Assembly: GCF_013155375.1 (NCBI RefSeq)
Contig: NZ_JABJQY010000002.1
Span: forward strand, 2,046,001 to 2,110,000
DNA from: Nocardioides sp. zg-1308
GTDB taxonomy: Bacteria; Actinomycetota; Actinomycetes; Propionibacteriales; Nocardioidaceae
DNA length: 64,000 nucleotides
Direction of reading: 5' to 3'
Position numbers and translations under genes: made by a program. Shown here piece by piece: positions 48,835 through 56,523 of the stretch (the first letter of the stretch is position 1; each line of letters opens with the position of its first letter). Under the pieces are notes generated by a model. That model saw only the letters and a list, made by a program, of their open reading frames with translations. It was not told the origin of the DNA and searched no databases.

Positions 48835-50684
48835 GAGTAGAGGCCCTCCACCACGTCGGCGTACTTCGTCTTCACGATGCGGCGCTTGAGCTTGAGCGTC
48901 GGGGTGAGCTCCTCGGACTCGGCGGTCCACTCGTCGGGCAGCAGCTCCCACGCCTTGACCTGCTCGGGGCGGGAGAGCCGCTCGTTGGCCTTGTCGACGG
49001 CCGCCTGCGCCATCGCGCGGATCTCCGGCTTGGTGGACAGGTCCGCCAGGTCGGTGAACTCGACGCCCATCTTGGCGGCCACCAGGGGAGCGATCTCACC
49101 GTCGAGGGTGAGGATCGCGACGACGTAGGACCGGTCGTCGCCCAGGGCCATCGCGTGGCCGACGACGGGCGACTCCTTCAGGTAGTTCTCGATGTTGGAG
49201 GGCGCGATGTTCTTGCCCGCCGAGGTGATGATGAGCTCCTTCTTGCGGTCCACGACCGAGTAGAAGCCGTCCTCGTCGACGGTGCCGATGTCGCCGGTGT
49301 GGATCCAGCCGTCCCCGTCGACGAGGTTGCGGGTGGCCGCCTCCTGCAGGTGGTAGCCGGGGGTGTTCACCGGGCCGCGGCACAGGATCTCGCCGTCGTC
49401 GGCCAGCCGCACCTCGATGCCGGGGTTGGGCCGGCCGACCGTCCCGAGCTTGAAGGCACCGGGTCCGTTGGAGGTGAAGGCGCCCGTCGTCTCGGTCATG
49501 CCGTAGACGTCGTAGACGTGCAGGCCGAGGCCGCCCATGAACTTCGCCACCTCGAGCGGCATCGGCGCGGCGGCGCTGGCCGCCCACTGCACCTGGTCGA
49601 GCCCCAGGAGCAGGCGCAGGAAGGCGAGGATCGCCTCGTCGGCCTCCTTGTAGGCGGTCTCGACCTCGGGCGTGAGCTCGTTGCCGTACTCGTGGGCCTG
49701 GGTCCAGGCGAGCCCGGCGGCCATCGCGTCGGTGGCCATCTTCTGGTTGGCCGGGTCGGGGTCCTCGGCGAGCTTGGCCGAGATGCCGGTCTTGATCTTC
49801 TCCCACACGCGCGGGACCCCGAAGAACGCGGTGGGGTGCACCTCGCCGAGCGCCCCGAGCAGCCCGGCCGGGTCGGGGATGGCGTGCACGTGGCTGCCGA
49901 GGAACGGGGGAGCGTACGTCGCCAGCACCCGCTCGGCGATGTGGGCGAGGGGGAGATAGCTGATCCCGCGCTGCGGGCCCGCGAGCCCGGCGTGGTCCAG
50001 CGTCGAGACCGCCTCGTACATGACGTTGTGGTGCGTCAGCACGACGCCCTTGGGGTTGCCGGTGGTCCCGGAGGTGTAGAGGTAGGTCGCCGGGAGGTCG
50101 GGGGTGATGCGCTCCATCCGCTCCTCGACGCCGCTGGTGTCGTCGCCGTGCGCCAGGAAGTCGGCCCAGGTCATCACGCGCGGGTCGTCGACACGTTCGG
50201 CGTCGGACAGCATCACCACGTGGCGGACCGAGTCGACCTCGGCGAGCGCACGCTCCCAGCGCTGGTAGCGGTCGTGGTCCTCGAGGACGACCACCACGGG
50301 CCGCGACTCGCCGGCGATGAAGGCGACCTGGTCCTGCGCCAAGGTGTTGTAGATCGACATCGGCACCGCCGCGGCCGTCATCGCGCCGTAGTCGGCGAGC
50401 GTGTGGGCGGTGCGGTTGGCCGCCATGATCGCCACGGGCTCGCCGGTCGCCACGCCCAGGCTGACGAGTGCCGCGGCGACCCGCTGGGTCTGCTCCCACG
50501 TCTCGGCCCAGCTGATGGTGGACCACGTCTCGCCCTCCGGCACGTCGAACCGGTCCGAGAAGGCCGGTTGGTCGCCGAACCGCTCGGCCGCCTGCCGGAC
50601 GGTGGCCGGCACGTGGAGGCCGAGGATGCGGGCCTCGTACTCCGCCCGGGCCGCCGCGACGTCGGCGGGGATCTCGTGGGCCAT
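48831..50684 (-). CDS. fadD: Long-chain fatty acid-CoA ligase
   Basis: A 617-residue adenylate-forming enzyme that activates fatty acids as acyl-CoA through an acyl-AMP intermediate. The P-loop Y-T-S-G-T-T-G-N-P-K-G, the Y-G-M-T-E-T motif and the hinge G-D-I-G-T-V-D-E-D-G are intact. ATG 50684 is preceded by AGGAGG. It resembles FadD15-type ligases of mycobacteria. The downstream secreted gene is translationally coupled. Confidence 0.93.
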   Translation of the reverse strand: MAHEIPADVAAARAEYEARILGLHVPATVRQAAERFGDQPAFSDRFDVPEGETWSTISWAETWEQTQRVAAALVSLGVATGEPVAIMAANRTAHTLADYGAMTAAAVPMSIYNTLAQDQVAFIAGESRPVVVVLEDHDRYQRWERALAEVDSVRHVVMLSDAERVDDPRVMTWADFLAHGDDTSGVEERMERITPDLPATYLYTSGTTGNPKGVVLTHHNVMYEAVSTLDHAGLAGPQRGISYLPLAHIAERVLATYAPPFLGSHVHAIPDPAGLLGALGEVHPTAFFGVPRVWEKIKTGISAKLAEDPDPANQKMATDAMAAGLAWTQAHEYGNELTPEVETAYKEADEAILAFLRLLLGLDQVQWAASAAAPMPLEVAKFMGGLGLHVYDVYGMTETTGAFTSNGPGAFKLGTVGRPNPGIEVRLADDGEILCRGPVNTPGYHLQEAATRNLVDGDGWIHTGDIGTVDEDGFYSVVDRKKELIITSAGKNIAPSNIENYLKESPVVGHAMALGDDRSYVVAILTLDGEIAPLVAAKMGVEFTDLADLSTKPEIRAMAQAAVDKANERLSRPEQVKAWELLPDEWTAESEELTPTLKLKRRIVKTKYADVVEGLYS

Positions 50685-50774
50685 GGGTCCTCCTCGAGGC
50701 ACGGGGTCCGCGCCACGGGTGTGGCGGGGGTCACATCATGGTGCCCGGCCCGCCGGGCTGGCTAGGGTCGAGCC

Positions 50775-50975
50775 GTGTACTCCGACTACGACGCGTGCTC
50801 CGTCTGCGGCTCCGAGGTCCGCCTGCTCGCCCACCCCGGCACGGCCGGCGACGACGCCGGGCGACCGGCAGGTCCGGACGACGGCGTGGTGGGTGCCGGC
50901 GACGACCCGGTCGACGTACGGGAGTGCACCAACCCGGACTGCCCGTCGCACCGCGACGGCGGGCCCACGCCCTGA
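50775..50975 (+). CDS. Small zinc-ribbon-like protein
   Basis: 66 residues with C-S-V-C near the start and C-T-N-P-D-C-P-S-H near the end: two cysteine pairs that could bind zinc, with an acidic Gly/Asp-rich linker between. GTG 50775 is 6 bases after TAGGGT (50763-50768), which supports expression as a leaderless gene. Function unknown. Confidence 0.7.
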   Translation: MYSDYDACSVCGSEVRLLAHPGTAGDDAGRPAGPDDGVVGAGDDPVDVRECTNPDCPSHRDGGPTP

Positions 50976-51020
50976 CCGGTCCGGCTCGGTAGGCCCGCGC
51001 CCGCTGGGTACCGGGGCGCC

Positions 51021-51548
51021 ATGACGACACACGTCGGGGAGCCCCCGTCGGCCGCGGCAGGCCTCATGTACGGCATCGGGCTGGGCGGGTTCGTGGACGG
51101 GATCGTGCTGCACCAGATCCTCCAGTGGCACCACATGGTGAGCGCGACCGCCGACCACCCGGTGACCACGGTCGCGGGCCTCGAGGTCAACACGCTGGCC
51201 GACGGCTTCTTCCACCTCTTCTCGTGGTTCGTGGTGCTGGGCGCCTCGATCGTCACGCTGGCCCAGTGGCGCCAGGGCCGGCTGCCGCCGAGCTGGCGGT
51301 TCCACCTCGGCGGCGTGCTGGCCGGCTGGGGCGCGTTCAACCTCGTCGAGGGCCTCGTCGACCACCAGCTGCTCGGCGTCCACCACGTGCGCGACGACCT
51401 CGGTGGGCCGCTGTCGTGGGACCTGGGGTTCCTGGCGTTCGGGGCCGCCCTGGTCGTGACCGGCTGGCTCCTCGCGCGCTCCGGCGCGCGGTCGCTGGCC
51501 GACCGGTCGTGGGCGCCTACGCCCGTGGCGGGAGCCGGTGCAGCGTGA
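51021..51548 (+). CDS. DUF2243 membrane protein
   Basis: 175 residues with four hydrophobic helices. G-I-G-L-G-G-F-V-D-G-I-V-L-H-Q-I-L-Q-W-H-H-M is the DUF2243 signature; several conserved histidines could bind metal or haem. Role unknown. The 3' end overlaps the convergent phosphoesterase by 32 bp. Confidence 0.88.
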   Translation: MTTHVGEPPSAAAGLMYGIGLGGFVDGIVLHQILQWHHMVSATADHPVTTVAGLEVNTLADGFFHLFSWFVVLGASIVTLAQWRQGRLPPSWRFHLGGVLAGWGAFNLVEGLVDHQLLGVHHVRDDLGGPLSWDLGFLAFGAALVVTGWLLARSGARSLADRSWAPTPVAGAGAA

Positions 51549-52026
51549 CGTCGTGCAGCTCGCCGTCGCGTGCCGTCGCCGTCAGGTAGGTGCAGTGCGG
51601 CTGCCGGCGCCGGTCGGTGGGTGAGCCCGGGTTGAGCAGCCGCAGCCCCGTCGCGCTCGTGGTGTCCCACGGGATGTGGCTGTGGCCGAAGACGAGCACG
51701 TCCGTGTCGGCGTACTGCGCGCTCATCCGCTCCTCGCGCCCTGTCGCCTGCCCCGTCTCGTGGACGACCGCGAACCGGATCCCCTCGATCTCGACCCGCG
51801 CCACCTCCGGCAGCCGCTCGCGCAGCGCGCCGTGGTCGTTGTTGCCGTGCACCCCGACCAGGCGCCGGGACCGCTCCTCGAGCTCGTCCAGCAGGTGTAC
51901 GTCGACCCAGTCGCCGGCGTGGACCACCACGTCCGCCTCCTCGACGGCGCGCCACACCTCGGCGGGAAGGTCGCGGGCACGCTTCGGCAGGTGGGTGTCG
52001 GCGATCAGGAGGAGTCGGGTGGACAT
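51517..52026 (-). CDS. Metallophosphoesterase, YfcE/MJ0936-like
   Basis: 169 residues of the calcineurin-like phosphoesterase fold: D-T-H-L at the start, G-D-W-V, G-N-N-D-H and G-H-S-H motifs supply the two-metal site. Probable cytosolic phosphodiesterase. ATG 52026 chosen at the start of the first strand. Confidence 0.9.
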   Translation of the reverse strand: MSTRLLLIADTHLPKRARDLPAEVWRAVEEADVVVHAGDWVDVHLLDELEERSRRLVGVHGNNDHGALRERLPEVARVEIEGIRFAVVHETGQATGREERMSAQYADTDVLVFGHSHIPWDTTSATGLRLLNPGSPTDRRRQPHCTYLTATARDGELHDVTLHRLPPRA

Positions 52027-52065
52027 GGGTCCAGTCAACTGCGAGCCGCCGCGTACGGTCGAGCC

Positions 52066-52341
52066 ATGGCCGAGAACACCATCGACGACATGGTCGCCGA
52101 GTCCGCGCTCCAGCTGTGGTCGGCGGCGCAGACCGACTTCGACCCCTTCCAGGTCCCGTCCGAGGAGTGGCCGGCGACCACGGTGCCGGTCCGCGACGCC
52201 GACATCGCGGTCGACACCCGCCTCGACGAGGACGACGTCCGCGCCGCCCTCGAGCGGCTCGACGGCGTGAAGGTCGTGCTGGGCCGGGAGGCGGGGACGG
52301 TCAGCGTGCTGCGGGTGGTGCCGGAGGACACTCCGCTCTGA
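52066..52341 (+). CDS. Hypothetical protein, 91 residues
   Basis: A small acidic soluble protein with no motif I recognise. Support for the gene is a TACGGT box (52054-52059) 6 bases before ATG 52066 and codon use like its neighbours. The 3' end overlaps the convergent HNH gene by 41 bp. Confidence 0.62.
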   Translation: MAENTIDDMVAESALQLWSAAQTDFDPFQVPSEEWPATTVPVRDADIAVDTRLDEDDVRAALERLDGVKVVLGREAGTVSVLRVVPEDTPL

Positions 52342-52696
52342 CCTCGGCCCGCAGCTGGGCCTGCAGCTGGGCCTGCACCTCGGCGTGGCGCACCAGGAAG
52401 GCGCGCTCGTCGAGCCGCTTGCGGCGCAGCCAGCCCGTCACCTCGTCGTTGCACTTGCTGGCGTTGCAGGAGCGGCACGCCGGGGCGATGTTGGGCAGCG
52501 TGTAGCGCCCGCCGCGGGACAGCGGCAGGACGCAGTCCTTCTGCAGGGGCTGCCCGGTCGCACCGCAGTAGGCGCAGCCAGCCCACGCCTCCAGCAGGGC
52601 GGACCACTCGGTCTCGGTCAGGTCGTGCTCGATCGCCGACATCCGCCGCTGCCGTCGACGCGCGGCCCGGGCCCGCCGGGATCGGTTCACCGCCAC
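52301..52696 (-). CDS. HNH endonuclease family protein
   Basis: 131 residues. C-A-Y-C-G and C-R-S-C-N form a treble-clef zinc site around a H-N-H-like core (L-P-L-S-R-G-G-R-Y-T-L-P-N-I-A-P-A-C), although the first histidine is replaced (K-D-C-V-L). GTG 52696 is 6 bases after TACGCT (52708-52703). Very Arg-rich at the N-terminus, consistent with DNA binding. Target unknown. Confidence 0.82.
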   Translation of the reverse strand: MAVNRSRRARAARRRQRRMSAIEHDLTETEWSALLEAWAGCAYCGATGQPLQKDCVLPLSRGGRYTLPNIAPACRSCNASKCNDEVTGWLRRKRLDERAFLVRHAEVQAQLQAQLRAEVRAECPPAPPAAR

Positions 52697-52726
52697 CGGG
52701 GCAGCGTAGGCGCTCGGGGCAGCCGC

Positions 52727-53017
52727 TCAGGACAGGCGCTCGGCCAGGTGGACCGTGACCTCGTCGCCGTCGTTCTTCCCGATGCGGTCGCGGACCTTCC
52801 GGGCGACGGGGAGCTTGTGGGTGCCGTCGCCGAGGGCCATGAACGCGCCGCGGAACGGCTCGCCGTCGACCGTCCCGGCCACCTTGACCAGGCCGCGGGT
52901 GCCGAAGGCCTCGGCCGACCCGGGCAGCTGGACGCAGGTCCAGGTGTCGCCGGGGCGCACCTTCCCGAGGGTGGCGGTGAACGTGATGTCGATCGGTCCT
53001 TCGGTGCTCGCGGACAT
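52727..53017 (-). CDS. DUF1905 domain protein
   Basis: 96 residues matching the DUF1905 beta-barrel fold: [21 protein letters not shown] and a closing [13 protein letters not shown] precedes ATG. Biochemical role not known. Confidence 0.85.
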   Translation of the reverse strand: MSASTEGPIDITFTATLGKVRPGDTWTCVQLPGSAEAFGTRGLVKVAGTVDGEPFRGAFMALGDGTHKLPVARKVRDRIGKNDGDEVTVHLAERLS

Positions 53018-53045
53018 GCGGGGCTCCTGACAGTGGGTGGTGGTC

Positions 53046-53417
53046 TCAGCGGAAGGCGCCGACGATGGCGCCGAGGGCGACGAGCTTGAGGAGCCAGTCG
53101 GCGGCGTGGACGGTCGCCCTCCGGGTGCTGGCGCCTTCGTGGAACACGGACCCGGCCAGGAGGACGAGCGGCACCACGACCAGCAGCAGGCCGAGCAGCG
53201 CGCCGTCGCCGGCGCCGGCCAGGTCGCCGAACGCCATCACGCCGGCGAGCATGGCGGCCACGGCGGCGCTGCGGGCGAGCTCGACCACCGCGGTGAGCCC
53301 TCCCGTGCGGGCCGGCGCCGGGACCGGCTCGAGGTCCGGCATCGGGACGAGCGCGTAGACGACCCCGCCGATGACGAGTCCGGCGACGGCGGCGAGGGCG
53401 ATGCCGAGTGCGGTCAT
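53046..53417 (-). CDS. DUF1761-like membrane protein
   Basis: 123 residues with four hydrophobic segments starting at the N-terminus ([15 protein letters not shown]). The pattern resembles DUF1761. It is divergent from the TetR gene, and its start is preceded by GGGAGG and by a TetR-type repeat 19 bases upstream, so it is the likely target of that repressor. Confidence 0.75.
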   Translation of the reverse strand: MTALGIALAAVAGLVIGGVVYALVPMPDLEPVPAPARTGGLTAVVELARSAAVAAMLAGVMAFGDLAGAGDGALLGLLLVVVPLVLLAGSVFHEGASTRRATVHAADWLLKLVALGAIVGAFR

Positions 53418-53435
53418 GTCGTGCCTCCCGGGCGA

Positions 53436-53491
53436 GTACCATGCGGTACTGAAAACGTACGCCCGATGTCGGGTACCGTCAAGTACTGAAA
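53436..53491. promoter_or_regulatory. Two direct copies of a probable TetR operator
   Basis: GTACC-N5-GTACTGAAA occurs at 53436-53454 and again at 53473-53491, 37 bp apart. The first copy contains a perfect inverted repeat AGTACC-ATGC-GGTACT. The second ends four bases before the TetR start codon. Confidence 0.75.
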
Positions 53492-53495
53492 GGGG

Positions 53496-54155
53496 GTGAC
53501 GGTGGAGGCCAGCACGCGACGTCGCGGTCGCCCCTCGGGCAGCCAGGGCGACGACCTCCTGTCCGTCGCGCGCGCGGTGATGCTCGAGCGCGGCCTCGAC
53601 GGCGCCACCGTGAGCGAGGTCGCCGCCCGGGCCAGGATCTCCAAGTCCTCGCTCTACCGCGAGCACGCGTCCAAGGACGAGCTCTACTCCGCGGTGGTGC
53701 GGGACTGGGCCGCCCGGGGCAGGGGAGCGATGCGACCGGCGCTCGACGCGCTGCTCGCCGCCGACGACGTGCGGGCCGGGCTGCTCGCGCTGGCGCGCAC
53801 GGTGCAGGCCGGCGTCCTCGCCCCCGACGTCGTCCGCATGCGCCGCCTGGTCGCCGCGGAGTCGCTGCGGTTCCCCGAGGTGGCAGCGGGCTACGTCGCG
53901 GACAGCTGGGACGCCAACATCGCGGACCTCGCCGAGGCCCTGCGCGAGCTGGACCGGCGCGGTGCCCTCTCGATCGACGACCCCGCGACGGCCGCCCACC
54001 AGATCACCTGGTTGGCGGTGGGCGAGCACCTCAACGCCCGGACCCTGCAGGCCGGTGCCACGGAGGTGGATCCCGCCGACCTCGCCGCCGTCGCGGTCAG
54101 CGCCGTGGAGACGTTCCTGGCGCGCTACGCACCCGGACCGGGAGCCGGCGCCTGA
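53496..54155 (+). CDS. TetR-family transcriptional regulator
   Basis: 219 residues with an N-terminal HTH (V-S-E-V-A-A-R-A-R-I-S-K-S-S-L-Y-R-E-H) and an all-helical ligand-binding domain with the C-terminal pattern of TetR/AcrR proteins. GTG 53496 directly follows a repeat that looks like its own operator, indicating autoregulation and joint control of the divergent membrane gene. The ligand is unknown. Confidence 0.9.
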   Translation: MTVEASTRRRGRPSGSQGDDLLSVARAVMLERGLDGATVSEVAARARISKSSLYREHASKDELYSAVVRDWAARGRGAMRPALDALLAADDVRAGLLALARTVQAGVLAPDVVRMRRLVAAESLRFPEVAAGYVADSWDANIADLAEALRELDRRGALSIDDPATAAHQITWLAVGEHLNARTLQAGATEVDPADLAAVAVSAVETFLARYAPGPGAGA

Positions 54156-54212
54156 CCTAGGGTGGCCGCGGACGGTCGCGGAGGGGCTCCGCGCCCAGGG
54201 TGGAGGAACGAC

Positions 54213-54515
54213 ATGGTGGCGAGCCGTTCGGCGCGCGAGCGCAAGGCCGCGCGGGAGGCCGGACCGCTCGCCCGGGTGAGGATCGACCTCGACGGCGAGC
54301 AGCAGTTCCTCTACCGGATCAGCTGCACGTCCTGCACGGCACGCGGCGACCGGGCGTGGTCGACGCACCGCGCCGGTGGCGACAACGGCTACCTCGCTGC
54401 CATGGACCGTTGGTCGTTCCACCTCGTCGAGAAGCACCCCGGCGAGGATGCGCCGTGCCTGGCCTACCTCGCGGAGGCCCAGCAGCGGCTGCACGAGAAG
54501 CGCGGCGGGGACTGA
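54213..54515 (+). CDS. Hypothetical protein, 100 residues
   Basis: A basic N-terminus (S-A-R-E-R-K-A-A-R-E) is followed by a small domain with S-C-T-S-C-T and several histidines, possibly metal binding. ATG 54213 has a GGAGG six bases upstream. No family recognised. Confidence 0.65.
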   Translation: MVASRSARERKAAREAGPLARVRIDLDGEQQFLYRISCTSCTARGDRAWSTHRAGGDNGYLAAMDRWSFHLVEKHPGEDAPCLAYLAEAQQRLHEKRGGD

Positions 54516-54540
54516 CGCCCGCCGCGCGGCGGGTCGTGGC

Positions 54541-55014
54541 TCATGCCGGGGCGACCCGGAAGACCGGCCACCCGATCTCGGTGCGCCAGGCGGCCGGGTC
54601 GGCGGTGTCCCGCGGCCCGACGACGTACGTCTCGCGCACCGGGCCGGCGACCGCGAGCGCGGTGGCGACCACCCAGGCGCCGACCTCGCCGTCGGTCACC
54701 TCGATGTCGTCGTGCGCCCCGACGTGGGTGGCCACGGCCAGCTCCACGGCAGGCAGCGTGACCGGGTGCACGCGACCGCGGCGCGGCGGCCGCTCCGCCG
54801 GCCGGTGGACGAGCGCGTGCCCGCGGTCGACCTCGAAGAGCGCGTTGTCGTAGAGCCCTCCCGGCGGGCCCGTCGGCTCGTCGAGCACCGCGTCGAGCAC
54901 CGCGTCGAGCTCGGCCATCGCCCCGGCGTACCAGGCCAGGAGGTCGTCCCGACCCACCTCGCCCTCGATCGCCGCCACCGTGGTCGCCGGCACCGAGCGC
55001 AGCTCGACGTGCAC
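54541..55014 (-). CDS. GyrI-like effector-binding domain, remnant of a MerR regulator
   Basis: 157 residues from GTG 55014 form the GyrI-like ligand-binding domain usually found at the C-terminus of MerR regulators (V-E-L-R-S-V-P-A-T-T-V). The frame stays open upstream and encodes the typical linker helix (L-E-A-E-L-E-R-T-R) back to about 55100, but no start codon is available and the HTH that should precede it is missing; the divergent oxidoreductase promoter occupies that DNA. It is either a 5'-truncated pseudogene or a free-standing ligand-binding protein. Confidence 0.7.
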   Translation of the reverse strand: MHVELRSVPATTVAAIEGEVGRDDLLAWYAGAMAELDAVLDAVLDEPTGPPGGLYDNALFEVDRGHALVHRPAERPPRRGRVHPVTLPAVELAVATHVGAHDDIEVTDGEVGAWVVATALAVAGPVRETYVVGPRDTADPAAWRTEIGWPVFRVAPA

Positions 55015-55154
55015 CGGCGCGGGGTCCGGTCGCAGCAGCCGGCGCAGCGACGCGACCGCCGACCGGGTGCGCTCCAGCTCGGCCTCGAGGTGAGGAGGGC
55101 TCGCTCCGGCGCTCGTCCGACTGTCGGTGGGTCCTGCTTGGCTAGGGTCGGCCC

Positions 55155-56096
55155 ATGTCAGCGGACGTCGTGGTGGTGGGTGCGGGCCTGGCCGGAGTGG
55201 CGTGCGCGTGCGAGCTGCGCAGGGCGGGTGTCGGCGTGAGCGCGGTGGACCGCGGCCACCGCCCGGGCGGTCGGATGGCCTCGCGCCGCCTGTGGGACCG
55301 GCCGGTCGACCTCGGCGCCTCCTACTTCACCGTCTCCGACGGCGGCTTCGAGGACGCGGTCGACGACTGGTCCCGGCGCGGCCTCGCCACACCCTGGACC
55401 GAGACGTTCTGCGTCCTCGAGGACGGTGAGGTGCGGCTCTCGAGCGGTCCCGCCCGGTGGGGCGCACCCCGCGGGCTGCGGTCGCTGGTCGAGGACCTCG
55501 CCGCCGGGCTCGAGGTCCAGAGTCGGCCGGTCGAGGACGTGGCCGATCTCGACGCGGCCGCGGTCGTCCTCGCCATGCCGGACCCGCAGGCCCGTCGCCT
55601 CGTGAGGGACCACCCCCTTGCGGCGAGCCTCGACCGCGACTGGGAGCCCGTCATCGCCGTGGCCGCTCGCTGGCCCGAGCGCACTTGGGACGACGTGAGC
55701 CCGAGCGGTCGCTTCGACGGCGCCTTCGTCAACGGCGACCCGGCGCTCGGCTGGGTGGCGGACGACGGTCGGCGCCGCGGCGACGACGCCCCCGTCCTGG
55801 TCCTCCACTCGACCTCCGACCTCGCCGGCCGACACCTCGAGGATCCCGCCTCGGCGGTCCCGGCCATGGTCGGGTCCGTGCGCCGCCTGCTGGGACTGCC
55901 GGAGCCGGCGGACACCTACGCGCACCGCTGGACCTTCGCCCGGCCGGTCGGCGAGCGGGAGGACCCGTACGCCCTCGTCGGCCGGCCCGCCGGACTGGTG
56001 GGGGTGTGCGGTGACGGGTGGGGCCCGAAGCCCCGGGTCGAGGCCGCCTGGCTCTCGGGTGTCGCGCTGGCACGCGAGCTGGTGGACCGGCTCTAG
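55155..56096 (+). CDS. FAD-dependent amine-oxidase-like oxidoreductase (renalase-like)
   Basis: 313 residues with the FAD-binding V-V-G-A-G-L-A-G at residues 6-13, the P-G-G-R-M loop and V-D-L-G-A-S-Y-F-T. The C-terminus carries a G-D-G-W-G-P-K motif. The pattern fits renalase-like NAD(P)/FAD oxidoreductases. ATG 55155 is 6 bases after TAGGGT (55143-55148). Substrate unknown. Confidence 0.87.
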   Translation: MSADVVVVGAGLAGVACACELRRAGVGVSAVDRGHRPGGRMASRRLWDRPVDLGASYFTVSDGGFEDAVDDWSRRGLATPWTETFCVLEDGEVRLSSGPARWGAPRGLRSLVEDLAAGLEVQSRPVEDVADLDAAAVVLAMPDPQARRLVRDHPLAASLDRDWEPVIAVAARWPERTWDDVSPSGRFDGAFVNGDPALGWVADDGRRRGDDAPVLVLHSTSDLAGRHLEDPASAVPAMVGSVRRLLGLPEPADTYAHRWTFARPVGEREDPYALVGRPAGLVGVCGDGWGPKPRVEAAWLSGVALARELVDRL

Positions 56097-56102
56097 CCCT
56101 CC

Positions 56103-56483
56103 TCAGCGCGGCCGGAAGCCTGAGCACATGATCCGCAGGTGCTCGATCCGCTCCGCGCCGCGGTAGTAGGCCTGCTGCTCCGCGACGTAGGCGCCCGACG
56201 GGTTGGTCAGGTCGAAGCGGTAGCCGACGCGTGAGGTGTCGGCGACCTCGTCGCCCTCGGTGACCTCGACGACACGGTCGACGTGGTCGGACTCCTCGAA
56301 CCAGGAGCCGAAGACCGCCTCGACGACGGCGTCCGGTCCGGCGCCCTCCCACAGGCGGCCCGGTGTCAGGCCCTTGAAGTCGACGTCGTCGGCGAGGAGC
56401 GCCCGCAGCGCTGCTTCGTCCCGGTCGGCGACGGCCTGCGCGAAGCGGACGCCCAGGCTCTGCCCCACCCCGGTCTCGGTCAC
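56103..56483 (-). CDS. NTF2-like (SnoaL-type) protein
   Basis: 126 residues with the cone-shaped NTF2 fold pattern: F-A-Q-A-V-A-D-R-D-E-A-A-L-R-A-L-L-A at the start and a C-terminal I-E-H-L-R-I-M-C strand. Such proteins act as small isomerases, cyclases or binding proteins. GTG is 6 bases after CACACT on the minus strand. Confidence 0.75.
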   Translation of the reverse strand: MTETGVGQSLGVRFAQAVADRDEAALRALLADDVDFKGLTPGRLWEGAGPDAVVEAVFGSWFEESDHVDRVVEVTEGDEVADTSRVGYRFDLTNPSGAYVAEQQAYYRGAERIEHLRIMCSGFRPR

Positions 56484-56523
56484 CGGGACAGTGTGGCCCC
56501 GCGGAGCGCGGCCCGGGAAGGCC

